Origin: Flavobacterium psychrophilum DSM 3660 = ATCC 49418
Lineage (GTDB): Bacteria; Bacteroidota; Bacteroidia; Flavobacteriales; Flavobacteriaceae
Length of the DNA stretch: 64,000 nt
Direction of reading: 5' to 3'
Assembly: GCF_002217405.1 (NCBI RefSeq)
Contig: NZ_MUHE01000011.1
Span: 83,952-147,951, forward strand
Shown here: positions 7,867 to 16,916 of the stretch, one piece after another
How the letters are laid out: the number at the start of each line of letters is the position of its first letter
Numbering within the stretch: the stretch's first letter is position 1
The notes under the pieces: generated by a model
The model's database searches: none
The model's input: only the letters and a program-made list of their open reading frames with translations
Told to the model about the DNA's origin: nothing
Position numbers and translations under genes: made by a program

Positions 7867-8891
7867 TGAATTCATTATTAAAAAGACAAATAGATAAAAA
7901 ATTAAAAAACGGACTCGATGATATAGCCCCGTTTATTAATGCCGTAAATGATTCCTATAACAATTTTGAAGATCAAATTTCAATGCTTCAACGAGCAATG
8001 AAAATTAGTTCAGACGAATTGTTTCTTGCCAATCAAAAACTACGAGACGAAGCAAAAGGATTGAAAGAAATTAACAAAAATCTTCAAAATGTTTTAAATT
8101 CAATGAATTTAGAAAACAACAATATAGATAATGATGATCATTTAAATTCAGCCGATTATGTAAAACAACAATCAGATGAAATAATTAGAATAAACAAACA
8201 ACGAGAAGAATTATTAAAAAATTTAGAAAAACAAAACCAAGCATTAAACCAGTATGCACATGTAGTTTCCCACGACCTAAAAGCACCATTACGAAGTATA
8301 GATACCCTAATAAATTGGTTTAAAGAAGACAATGCTGCAATATTAGATGATAATAATAATAAATCACTAGATTTAGTTTTGTCTAATGTTGAAAAAATGG
8401 ACTTATTAATCAAAGGAATTTTAGATTATTCGGCTATCGATAAATTAGAAGTAAAAGACCGAACTATTGATTTGAATATTTTAATTCACAAAATTATTAG
8501 AACAATTACTATTCCAAATCATATCGAAATAATTTTGAAAAACAAAATGCCAAAAATCGTTGGAAATGATATTACACTAAAACAATTGTTCCAGAATTTA
8601 ATTCAAAATGCTATAAAATATAACGATAAAGAAATGGGATTTGTCGAAATAGGAAGCAAAGAAAATGACAATGAAATAGAATTTTATATAAAAGATAACG
8701 GTATTGGAATTAAAGAGCGCTATCAAGACAAAATATTTAATTTATTTTCTAAATTAGAAAACACAGATCAATCATCAGGAATTGGGCTTTCAATTGTAAA
8801 AAAAATAATAGATATATACCAAGGAAAAATTTGGTTAGAAAGCCAAGAAACAATAGGAACTACCTTTTATTTTACTATACCAAAGCAATAA
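7866..8891 (+). CDS. Soluble histidine kinase paired with the FIST protein
   Basis: A 341-residue cytoplasmic kinase with no membrane segment and no PAS domain. Residues about 1-120 are helical, rich in K/E/N/Q, with coiled-coil character and probably dock the FIST protein. H136 lies in 'VVSHDLKAPLRS'; the ATPase domain shows 'NLIQNAIKY', 'DNGIGI' and 'GIGLSIVKK'. The catalytic core is strikingly close to that of the HNOBA kinase two genes upstream, down to 'IPNHI', 'LFQN' and 'GKIWLESQ', so the two are paralogues. Start and stop overlap the neighbouring genes by one base each (TAATG), giving coupled translation. No receiver domain, so it likely shares the downstream Hpt. Confidence 0.92.
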   Translation: MNSLLKRQIDKKLKNGLDDIAPFINAVNDSYNNFEDQISMLQRAMKISSDELFLANQKLRDEAKGLKEINKNLQNVLNSMNLENNNIDNDDHLNSADYVKQQSDEIIRINKQREELLKNLEKQNQALNQYAHVVSHDLKAPLRSIDTLINWFKEDNAAILDDNNNKSLDLVLSNVEKMDLLIKGILDYSAIDKLEVKDRTIDLNILIHKIIRTITIPNHIEIILKNKMPKIVGNDITLKQLFQNLIQNAIKYNDKEMGFVEIGSKENDNEIEFYIKDNGIGIKERYQDKIFNLFSKLENTDQSSGIGLSIVKKIIDIYQGKIWLESQETIGTTFYFTIPKQ

Positions 8892-9208
8892 TGGAAAAAC
8901 CTAATTCTAACTACATCAATCAATTATCAGGAGATAATGAAGATTTTAAAACCAAAGTTATCGGGATATTAAAAAAAGAATTACCCGAGGAAATAACGAT
9001 TTATGAACATCTAATTCAAACCAAGAAATACAAATTAGCATCAGAAAGCGTTCATAAACTGAAACATAAAATTTCTATCCTTGGTCTTGAAAAAAGTTAC
9101 TATATTGCCGAAGAATTTGAAAATAATTTGAAAGAAAATTCTACAAAATTGCAACCTGATTTTGAAACCATTTTAAAATCTATGCAGGATTTTGTAAATA
9201 CATTATAA
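8891..9208 (+). CDS. Hpt phosphotransfer domain protein
   Basis: A 105-residue helical protein; the start at 8891 overlaps the kinase stop by one base, whereas an in-frame start 60 bases earlier would run through the kinase's end. The Hpt motif is 'SVHKLKHKISILGL' with H55 as the phosphorylated histidine; the family consensus is HxLKG, here with histidine in place of glycine. Neither kinase in the operon carries a receiver, so direct kinase-to-Hpt transfer would be unusual; the receiver protein encoded first in the operon could be the intermediate, giving kinase - receiver - Hpt - LytTR regulator. That order is inference. Confidence 0.85.
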   Translation: MEKPNSNYINQLSGDNEDFKTKVIGILKKELPEEITIYEHLIQTKKYKLASESVHKLKHKISILGLEKSYYIAEEFENNLKENSTKLQPDFETILKSMQDFVNTL

Positions 9209-9220
9209 AGTATTTAGCAC

Positions 9221-9946
9221 ATGAATTGTATTATTATAGATGACGAAGAAATGGCAAGAGCAATTATTAATCAAATGATTGCAAACCATAACACATTAAA
9301 TTTAGTACAAGAATTTTCAAACGCCATACAAGCCATAAAATATCTAAATCAAAACAATATTGATCTAATATTTTTAGACATTCATATGCCCGATTTTACA
9401 GGATTTGATTTTATGCAAACCATAAAAAATCCTCCAAAAATAATACTAATTACTTCAGACAAAAACTTTGCCATCGAAGCTTTCGAATACGAATGCGTTG
9501 TCGATTATTTAGTAAAACCAATTACTAAAGAACGTTTTGAAAAAGCCATTGCAAAAGCCCTTGCAAAAACTAATGCCGCACAAATAAGTAATCGAAATTC
9601 TACCATCGAAATTAAATCATTAACAGAAGATAATAACAAAGAATTTTATGTAAATATTGACCGCCGTTTGATAAAAATAGAATTCGATTTGGTTACTATT
9701 GTCCAAGCAAAAGGAGATTACATTCATATTAAAACCGAAGGCAAAAATTACGTAGTACATTCTACTCTAAAAAAAATAGAACAAAAACTACCCAAAGATA
9801 CATTTCTAAAAGTGCATCGGTCGTACATCATCAATACTAAAAAAATTATTGATATTGAAGACAATAGCGTACTAATTGCTAAAGATGTTATACCTGTAAG
9901 TCGTGCCAATCGTCCTGAATTAATGAAATTTCTAAATTTACTCTAA
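9221..9946 (+). CDS. LytTR-type response regulator
   Basis: A 241-residue DNA-binding response regulator. The receiver (about 1-120) has D7, D8 and D53 in 'IFLDIHMPDFTG' as phospho-acceptor, T/S77-region 'LITSDK' and K in 'LVKPIT'. The C-terminal LytTR domain (about 140-238) shows 'DYIHIKTEGKNYVVHSTL', 'FLKVHRSYIIN' and 'VPVSRANRPEL'. LytTR proteins bind paired direct repeats about 21 bp apart. Such repeats lie upstream of this operon at 3045-3098. It is the last gene and the probable transcriptional output; the minus-strand TPR/barrel gene next door is a candidate target. Confidence 0.93.
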   Translation: MNCIIIDDEEMARAIINQMIANHNTLNLVQEFSNAIQAIKYLNQNNIDLIFLDIHMPDFTGFDFMQTIKNPPKIILITSDKNFAIEAFEYECVVDYLVKPITKERFEKAIAKALAKTNAAQISNRNSTIEIKSLTEDNNKEFYVNIDRRLIKIEFDLVTIVQAKGDYIHIKTEGKNYVVHSTLKKIEQKLPKDTFLKVHRSYIINTKKIIDIEDNSVLIAKDVIPVSRANRPELMKFLNLL

Positions 9947-9986
9947 AAATCATCTATACTTTAAAGTACGCACCTCTTGGATTTTT

Positions 9987-12044
9987 TTATAATTTAAAAA
10001 CGGGTTTACTACGCAAATCCCATTTCAAACGAAGACCAAATTCTGTAAATGTAAATCCCGAGGCTGCCGCCGATGCAATGTTACTTTTTAGTCCATAAAT
10101 ATTAACCAGCAATCGGTTCGAAAATTTGTAACCCAATTTGGCTTGAACTCTATAAGTTGCTTGTTTGTCTAATTTTTCGATATATTGAAATCCAGTTGCT
10201 GCATTCAAATTGTAAAACCACGAATGTGTTTCGGTAATTTTTTCGTCTTTCAACAATTCGACAAATACTTCATAAGCATTAAATTCGCTTGGGCTAAAAT
10301 AAACAGTTGGCAGTTGGTTTTTAAACGAAATATATTGGTAATTAAATCCAGCTTTTAAAATAGGTTTTGATAAAAAGCTGTAATACAATGAAGTAAATAA
10401 TAAATTTCGGGTATTATTATCGGATTGCGTCGTGTAAAAATATTGTGTAAACCAACCCAATTTAAAATTAGAACCAATGTTGTAATTAAAATAATAGTTA
10501 TTTGCAGCAATTTGTTTGCCAATTAAATCTGTATTAAAATTTTGCAAATCCCGCTTATAACCCACTTCTAAATCTTGCAATTTAAGGGGTTTAATTTTAA
10601 AATACGAGTTCAACAGCAATGAAGTATAACTTGCTGTTGTTAAATTAGCTGAAGTAATTCCGCTATCGAGATTAAAACTTATTTTGGGATGAAATTTATA
10701 TGAAGCTCCAATTAAAAAATCGTTGGTATTTGCACTTACATTGGTTACTGTATTTTCTGTTTTTCGGTATTGATAGGCTGTGTTTACAGACCATTTTGTC
10801 GAAACAGGAAAAGTAATTTGTGTTCTAGAACTGATGGCATTATTATTTCCATTATCGAACGAATAGCTTAATTTTTCTTCTATACTTGGTGTATGTTCTT
10901 CGTTTAATTTCTTCAAAAAAATCATAGCATCGTTCTGATTTTTAAAAATTTCTAAGGTTTGATAAACTGCTTTTATCGATTTTTTAATTTCTCCCGAAGC
11001 ATAAAAAGCATTTGCAATTCCTAAATTTCCATCAAATGATTGGGCATCGTTGGCTAAAATACTTTCATAATATTTTATACTTTCTTCAAAATTACTTTTA
11101 TAAATTGCTAATGTTGCAGATAAAGCTAATACCCAATTTTCGTTAGGATATTGTTTATTAAGTTCATTAATTTTAGTTATTGCTAAATTGTATTTTTTAT
11201 TCCAAATTAAGGCTTGAACATTACGTTCTTTAGTCTGTTTTATCAAAACGCTGTCTGAAGTTTCATTAATTTTAGCCATTGCTTTATCAGAAATTACCAA
11301 AGCTTTTTTTTCTTTTCCAGCAATATGTTCTACTAATGACAAGCCGTTTAATGCTAAAATAGGATCTAAACTGGATAACAAATCATACGATTCTCGTCCT
11401 TTTTTGCTGTTTTTTGTAATCAAATACAAATTTGCTTTATTAAGAAGTGTTTCTTTATCATTCGGAAAATCGACTAAAATCTCATCGTAAAAGCTTTCAG
11501 CATTAGCATATTTTTTTTCCGAAATCATTTGGTTAGCATACCCTAATTTAATGTATTTTCTTGAAACCAAAGCGCCAATATTTCCAGAAGAAATCCCTAA
11601 TGCTTTGTTTACATTAAATAATGCTTGTTCAAATTCTTTTAAATTAGATAGCGTATTGGCAAACCCAAGATGTGCGACAAAGTTTGTTGCATTCTCATCG
11701 ACTAATTTTGTATAATACAGTTTAGCACTATCAAAATTTTTGTTCCACAATAACGATTCTGCATAATTTAATTTAATTTCTAAATCATCTGGAAATTCGC
11801 TTTTTAATGTTGTAAATAAAGCCAAGGCTTTTTGGGGTTGCTTATTTAAACCAATAGCTCTTGCGTAGCAAAGCCGAGCCGTTTTATTTTGGGGATAATC
11901 TTTTAATATGGTTGTAAAAAAAATTTCGGCTTTATCAAACTCGCCTTTTTCTAAATTAGAAAAGCCTTCATTCATATTTTGAGCATTTCCAATAAAGCCT
12001 ATAAAAATAAACAGAATAGTAATTGTCTTTTGAAATGATTTCAT
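9987..12044 (-). CDS. TPR-repeat protein with C-terminal outer-membrane beta-barrel
   Basis: A 685-residue exported protein. Residues 1-21 form a signal peptide ending in '..FIGNAQ'. TPR-like helical repeats run from about 25 to 380 ('GEFDKAEIFFTTILKDYP', 'GLNKQPQKALALFTTLKSEFP', and others). From about 395 to the end the sequence alternates aromatic and polar residues as in a YaiO-like outer-membrane barrel, ending in 'FTEFGLRLKWDLRSKP'. The layout recalls polysaccharide-export barrels with TPR periplasmic parts, but the substrate is unknown. It converges with the LytTR regulator, and its upstream region shares motif-like sequence with the H-NOX operon promoter, so it may be a target of that system. 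Confidence 0.75.
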   Translation of the reverse strand: MKSFQKTITILFIFIGFIGNAQNMNEGFSNLEKGEFDKAEIFFTTILKDYPQNKTARLCYARAIGLNKQPQKALALFTTLKSEFPDDLEIKLNYAESLLWNKNFDSAKLYYTKLVDENATNFVAHLGFANTLSNLKEFEQALFNVNKALGISSGNIGALVSRKYIKLGYANQMISEKKYANAESFYDEILVDFPNDKETLLNKANLYLITKNSKKGRESYDLLSSLDPILALNGLSLVEHIAGKEKKALVISDKAMAKINETSDSVLIKQTKERNVQALIWNKKYNLAITKINELNKQYPNENWVLALSATLAIYKSNFEESIKYYESILANDAQSFDGNLGIANAFYASGEIKKSIKAVYQTLEIFKNQNDAMIFLKKLNEEHTPSIEEKLSYSFDNGNNNAISSRTQITFPVSTKWSVNTAYQYRKTENTVTNVSANTNDFLIGASYKFHPKISFNLDSGITSANLTTASYTSLLLNSYFKIKPLKLQDLEVGYKRDLQNFNTDLIGKQIAANNYYFNYNIGSNFKLGWFTQYFYTTQSDNNTRNLLFTSLYYSFLSKPILKAGFNYQYISFKNQLPTVYFSPSEFNAYEVFVELLKDEKITETHSWFYNLNAATGFQYIEKLDKQATYRVQAKLGYKFSNRLLVNIYGLKSNIASAAASGFTFTEFGLRLKWDLRSKPVFKL

Positions 12045-12098
12045 TAGTCGAAAATTTTATTAATATTCTTTGCAAGTTAGTCATTAAACATTTATCAT

Positions 12099-12133
12099 TC
12101 GACAGTAGCAACGTGTTATTCATCGAAAAATAA
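12099..12133 (-). promoter_or_regulatory. Motif shared with the H-NOX operon upstream region
   Basis: TCGACAG at 12099 and TTCATCGAAAAATAA at 12119-12133 resemble TCGACAC at 3045 and TTCATCGAAAATAA at 3083-3096; here the TCGA cores are 24 bp apart, with one repeat unit fewer. The site lies 55-90 bp upstream of the TPR/barrel start and may bind the LytTR regulator. The rest of the 328-bp gap (12045-12372) shows no reading frame worth naming. Confidence 0.3.
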
Positions 12134-12322
12134 GCATATTTATTTATAATTTTGAGGGTTTTTAGCTAGAAGTTATAATTTAAATGAGAAAATTGATTTT
12201 AAAAAATACATTTTTACTAAATGATCCCTGTGGTTTTTATTTTAAAATTAAATCAGACTATTATACATATCTAAATGGTATTATTAGTACATGAAATGTA
12301 TATTGATAAAAAAATAGCAAAA

Positions 12323-12356
12323 AAAAATGTCAGGTCTTTTGAACCTGACATTTAAA
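12323..12356 (-). terminator. Rho-independent terminator of the M43 protease gene
   Basis: An 11-bp perfect stem (AAATGTCAGGT / ACCTGACATTT) with a seven-base loop, followed on the minus strand by a T run. It lies about 20 bp beyond the stop of the minus-strand protease gene. Confidence 0.85.
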
Positions 12357-12372
12357 CTTTAAAAAGAAATGA

Positions 12373-15300
12373 TTATATTTTTATTATTTTTTTAATAATA
12401 ATTTTTTTGCTTTTAGACTCTACTTTTACATAATAAATACCTTTTTCTTTCCCAGATAAATTAATTATATTTTGATTGGTGTTAGATCCTGAAAAGGAGT
12501 CTTTTAGGACTAACTGACCTAAAATATTGTAAATGGTAATGCTATATTCCTCATTTGAAAAAGGTAAAGAGATATTAAATATATCTTTTGAAGGATTTGG
12601 GTATATAGAAACTGTATCAAATGAATTTTCTTCGGTATTTAATACAGCATTGCTATTAATCTTAATATTATCAAACCAAACTCTAGTTCCGTATCCTGAA
12701 GTATTTTTAATTTTAATTAAAACACTTGATTGATTTGCAACAGTACTAAGATTTACTATTTCGTGTCTCCAATCAGAATCTACTGTTGGTTTCCAATCAT
12801 TAGTTTCATTTTGAGTTGTTGTGGTTGGATTATCTTGTATAGCAGGTAAAACAGTTTGCAATTGTATTTGATTTTTAGAATATACATTAGTCCATGTTGT
12901 ACCACAATCTGAAGATGCAAATATGTCTATTTGGTCTGGAGCAGGAGTAGGATCTGTAGCACTAAAATACTGAGTGTAGGCAAGATCAAAATGAAGATAT
13001 GGTGTTGCTGTGGTAGCAAAATTTATAGGTTTTAAAATAATTTCGTCTGTTAAATTTGTTGGATTATCAGCATTATTAATTACTAAACAAGATAAATCAC
13101 CTTTTCCAACATCTGAACGTTTTTCCCACGTTATAGCATCGTTATCTATATTAATTGTTTCCCAATCTTGAATAGGAAATACACCAGCAAAATTTTCTGT
13201 ATATGGTACTGTACTTCTTCCTTTGATCTTTATAATATTTGATTTTTCGATTGTTGTACCAGTACCATAAGTATTTGTAGTAACTAGTGTTGCGCTGTAA
13301 TTGCCAGGAGTATTATACGTTACAATAGGGTTTTGCAATGTTGAGGCTGATGGTGATCCTCCAGGGAATGACCATAACCATGAAGTAGGTAATCCTATTG
13401 ATGTATCTGAAAAAGTTATAGGCAAATCAATGCATAATTTTGAATTTGCAACTTTAAAATCTGAATATGGTTTTTCATGACTATCAAAAGTTAATTTTAC
13501 ATTATCTATCCAAATTCTAGAGCCATAACCCGAAGTACTTACAAACTTGATTAACACATTAGGTGATCCTATAAAACTATTTAAATTAATTCTTTCAGTT
13601 CTCCAATGCGAATCTAGTGTAGGTACCCAATTATTTGGATCAGCACTTAAATAAGTTTCTAATTGAAGGTTGTTTTTAGAATAAATATTTACCCAAGTAA
13701 CACCACAGTCAGATGAGGCTAAAACATCTAATTTATCAGGGCTATTGGCATCAAATTTTGCATAAGCTAAATCAAAAGAAAAATCAGTTACACCAACAGT
13801 TAATTTTAGAGGTTGCAACATTATTTCATCAATATCTCCTGTTGGATTATCTGCGTTATTTATTACCATAGACGATGATGAATTATGCCCAACATCTGCA
13901 CGTTTTTCCCATGTTAAGTTACTTCCTGAATTAGTAATTTCCCATCCAGCAGGTAAAAAAGAGCCTTCAAAATCTTGAGTAAAATTAGTTCCAACTGGAT
14001 TGGCAATAGTAATAAAACTGGATTTATTATTTGTTGTACCTGCACCAGCAGCGTTAGTTGTAGTTAATGATACAAGATATGTACCAGGTGTATTATAATT
14101 AATGGTTGGGTTTTTTAAAATTGATGTTGACGGACTTCCTCCAGGAAATGACCATGCCCAAGTTGTTGGATTTCCAGTCGATGTATCTAAAAAAGGAATT
14201 GATATTGATGAACAATTGGTTTTTCTAACACTTGAAGTAAAATCTGAAACTGGAGTTGAATTTTGTGTAATTGCAACATTTACATTATCTATCCAAATTC
14301 GAGTTCCGTATCCCGATTTATTTTTAAAACGAATTGTTACATTGGGATTTCCTATATAAGAACTAAGGTTAATTACTTCTTTTCTCCAGTTATTTTCAGC
14401 AGTTGGAAACCAATTATTAGTCAGTGCAGTAGGAACAACAGTAGTTTGAAGCGCATCTAAGGATTTTGTATATACATTTGTCCATGTTAAACCGCAATTT
14501 GTTGAAACCTCTACCGATAATTGATCAGGACTTAAATCATTAAATTTGGTATATGCTACATCAAAAAACATTTGACTATTAACTCCAGAAGTAAAATTAT
14601 AATAAGGCAACTGTATATAATCTAATTCATTTAATACAGAATTATCACTATTATTCATAATCATACACGCAGTATCACCATTTCCTACATTACTTCTTTT
14701 TTCCCAAGCTAAACCAGCGTCTGGATTTGTAATTAGCCATCCATTAGGTGGGAAAATACCTGTAAAACTTTCGGTATAGTTTCCAGAAGTAGGCTGTCCA
14801 ACTTTTATATAATTAGTTACCGTTTTTGGATTTGTACCAAGAGCATTAGTCACGGTTAAAGTTACGGGGTATAATCCTGCTGTTGCATAAGTAACTGTAG
14901 GACTAACAGCAGTTGACGTTGATGGACTTCCTCCTGAAAAACTCCATACTCTAGAAACAGGTAACCCTAAAGAAATATCTTTAAAAACAATACCTTTACC
15001 TGGGCATATTGCAGTTGTATTTGCCGTAAAATTTGCCGTTGGTATACTGGCAAGAACTCCAGTAGCTATGAGATTGCTTGGTTGCCAAAGAAATTTTCTA
15101 GGATAATTTGCAACAGTTCCGTCTTCTAGCCAAAATGTCATGGCGCTTGTTTGATTAAGAGTAAACATGTTTTGACAATCAACATTATAATCCATATGAT
15201 TCTCTGAATTCGCATAGACTCCGCAGCTGTTTAAGACATTTCTAGTGCATCCTTCGGCAACTTTAGTAGGAGGTGTATCGGCCATACCGTCATTAATTGG

Positions 15301-16029
15301 GTCGCAATCATCTTGAAAAGTATGGCGAAGTCCAAAATAATGACCTAACTCATGTGAAAAAACTTTTGCAAATGTTACTGAAGACGAAGACCCACAAGTA
15401 CTACCAATGTAACGATAATTAAATGTAACGTGTGGTACTACATTTTGTACTGGAAGAAAGGCATGCCCAGACCCAGAAGCTCCTTGACCTGTATTGGGTT
15501 CATCTACAATAACAACATCTAAATAGTATTTAGAGTTGCTACCATACCACATATAGTTGTATATTGCTGGATTATAACCATCAATTATATGGGCTTCTGG
15601 ATGCCAGTCTAATCCTGGAGTTTCCATTAAATTTCCAGTTGGATCTACTGTAGCCATTACAAATTGAATATCCATTTTACTTTTTACACTATTAAATCTC
15701 GGGTCAGTAGTTAAAAAACCAGGAAATAAACCATTAAAATCTTTATTTGCAATTTGCAACGCATCGTCAATTCTGCATTTCATATCTACTTTAGTAAAAC
15801 TAGCTGCACCATCTGTTAAGATGTGAAATACAACAGGGATGACATACGGTAAAGCTGTTGGGGATTTATTAGCTTTGTTTTTGAAGTTTTCTAATTTAGG
15901 TAATGATTGCCTAAATAAAACCTCTTCTTTTTGTGATAATTTCACACCACAACCTACCTTGTTTTGGGCAAATGTGGTAAAGGTTATTAAAAAAAAGAGT
16001 AGGATACATAAATAATTTTTATTATTCAT
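12373..16029 (-). CDS. T9SS-exported M43 (pappalysin-like) zinc metalloprotease with three PKD/jelly-roll units
   Basis: A 1218-residue secreted protease. Residues 1-21 are a signal peptide. The metzincin site is H226-E227-L-G-H230 continuing to H236 ('HELGHYFGLRHTF'), with the Met-turn in 'NHMDYN', typical of M43 cytophagalysin/pappalysin enzymes. After the catalytic domain come three tandem units, each a PKD domain (starting near 329, 589, 848) plus a choice-of-anchor-J jelly roll (near 412, 673, 935) that repeats 'WEKR.DVG' and 'GTRIWIDNV'. From about 1130 a type A T9SS sorting domain ('SIYPNPSKD', 'GIYYVKV') marks export through the PorX-controlled type IX system. Monocistronic, with its own terminator. 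Confidence 0.93.
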   Translation of the reverse strand: MNNKNYLCILLFFLITFTTFAQNKVGCGVKLSQKEEVLFRQSLPKLENFKNKANKSPTALPYVIPVVFHILTDGAASFTKVDMKCRIDDALQIANKDFNGLFPGFLTTDPRFNSVKSKMDIQFVMATVDPTGNLMETPGLDWHPEAHIIDGYNPAIYNYMWYGSNSKYYLDVVIVDEPNTGQGASGSGHAFLPVQNVVPHVTFNYRYIGSTCGSSSSVTFAKVFSHELGHYFGLRHTFQDDCDPINDGMADTPPTKVAEGCTRNVLNSCGVYANSENHMDYNVDCQNMFTLNQTSAMTFWLEDGTVANYPRKFLWQPSNLIATGVLASIPTANFTANTTAICPGKGIVFKDISLGLPVSRVWSFSGGSPSTSTAVSPTVTYATAGLYPVTLTVTNALGTNPKTVTNYIKVGQPTSGNYTESFTGIFPPNGWLITNPDAGLAWEKRSNVGNGDTACMIMNNSDNSVLNELDYIQLPYYNFTSGVNSQMFFDVAYTKFNDLSPDQLSVEVSTNCGLTWTNVYTKSLDALQTTVVPTALTNNWFPTAENNWRKEVINLSSYIGNPNVTIRFKNKSGYGTRIWIDNVNVAITQNSTPVSDFTSSVRKTNCSSISIPFLDTSTGNPTTWAWSFPGGSPSTSILKNPTINYNTPGTYLVSLTTTNAAGAGTTNNKSSFITIANPVGTNFTQDFEGSFLPAGWEITNSGSNLTWEKRADVGHNSSSSMVINNADNPTGDIDEIMLQPLKLTVGVTDFSFDLAYAKFDANSPDKLDVLASSDCGVTWVNIYSKNNLQLETYLSADPNNWVPTLDSHWRTERINLNSFIGSPNVLIKFVSTSGYGSRIWIDNVKLTFDSHEKPYSDFKVANSKLCIDLPITFSDTSIGLPTSWLWSFPGGSPSASTLQNPIVTYNTPGNYSATLVTTNTYGTGTTIEKSNIIKIKGRSTVPYTENFAGVFPIQDWETINIDNDAITWEKRSDVGKGDLSCLVINNADNPTNLTDEIILKPINFATTATPYLHFDLAYTQYFSATDPTPAPDQIDIFASSDCGTTWTNVYSKNQIQLQTVLPAIQDNPTTTTQNETNDWKPTVDSDWRHEIVNLSTVANQSSVLIKIKNTSGYGTRVWFDNIKINSNAVLNTEENSFDTVSIYPNPSKDIFNISLPFSNEEYSITIYNILGQLVLKDSFSGSNTNQNIINLSGKEKGIYYVKVESKSKKIIIKKIIKI

Positions 16030-16130
16030 AAGTCGTTAATTGTTAACAGTTAATTCGTTTTAACACAGCCAAATTCTTACTTTTAATCAACAAAAAAAAT
16101 AATGATATACATATATGTAAAATGATATAG

Positions 16131-16514
16131 TTAATCTTTAAAACGTTTCCATTTCATAAGCATAAACTTATCGCCAAGCTCGGTTATAATCATTCCTGCA
16201 CCAGATAATAAATCCTTATTTTTAATATATTCTACCAGCTCTAAATGATTCAATATTTTATAAGTAGGATGGTAATTACCCTGCGATTTTTTTTTTATTC
16301 TATACTCTTTTACCCAGTTACTTACCGTAACATGCGAAACCCCAATAATGCGTTCTATTTCTCGATAACTAAGCCCTTCTAAATAAAGCTGTAAAGCTTT
16401 AACAACATAATAATCATCAATCTTTTTACCTAGTTTATTTACTGTAAAATAATAATTGCATTTTTTGCATAAATACCTTTGTTTATTATTAATCACACCG
16501 CTTTTTATAATCAC
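16131..16514 (-). CDS. Stand-alone zinc-ribbon/HTH protein resembling the IS1/IS1595 InsA N-terminus
   Basis: 127 residues from a GTG at 16514. The visible part has the second half of a zinc ribbon ('YLCKKCNYYFTV') and an HTH ('LSYREIERIIGVSHVTVSNWVK'). The first Cys pair (CPKC) is encoded in frame just upstream at 16535-16524, and the frame stays open to 16574, yet no ATG, GTG or TTG is found there apart from the GTG that would cut the ribbon. Either a rare start (ATT/ATA) is used or the start was lost. The tail ('LLSGAGMIITELGDKFMLMKWKRFKD') is not a transposase domain, so this is a DNA-binding orphan rather than a working transposase. Confidence 0.55.
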   Translation of the reverse strand: MIIKSGVINNKQRYLCKKCNYYFTVNKLGKKIDDYYVVKALQLYLEGLSYREIERIIGVSHVTVSNWVKEYRIKKKSQGNYHPTYKILNHLELVEYIKNKDLLSGAGMIITELGDKFMLMKWKRFKD

Positions 16515-16721
16515 ATTGTTTTGGCATTTTGGGCAAGCTAAAATCTCTATATATATAAATTTTGCATAAATATATTAAATTAGCAATTATAATAAAAACA
16601 CATTTAATATTTTTATTTAAAAAAAAATAAAAAGTATCTAATTTTAAAGCTAAAAAAATAAGTTTTTATCATTTTAAATCATTTTAACGCCATGCGATAA
16701 TTTATAGCAAATTTAGTCTAG

Positions 16722-16910
16722 CAAGCCCTACCGCTATTTATTACCACCATAAAAACAAAACCAATAAGGCTTAACAAAAGCATACTAGGATTATTTTTTC
16801 TCGATATCACCGCAATTGAAGTAGAATACGTACTTTTAACCCAACTATATAATTACCCAAAAGGAATTAATTTTGTAACACAATTACCTAAAAAAGAACC
16901 ATCAAAATAA
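16722..16910 (+). pseudogene. Open fragment without start codon before the glutamate synthase-like gene
   Basis: A 62-codon open stretch ends with TAA six bases before the next ATG. It reads like protein ('LGLFFLDITAIEVEYVLLTQ', '..YPKGINFVTQLPKKEPSK') but has no methionine or other good start, so it may be the tail of a lost gene. I do not recognise the family. The rest of the 402-bp gap from 16515 is very AT-rich and shows nothing clear. Confidence 0.25.
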
Positions 16911-16916
16911 TACATA

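Noticed and set aside
16131..16514. Active IS1-type insertion sequence
   Set aside because: The zinc-ribbon/HTH part is present but there is no DDE transposase gene and no terminal inverted repeats were seen.
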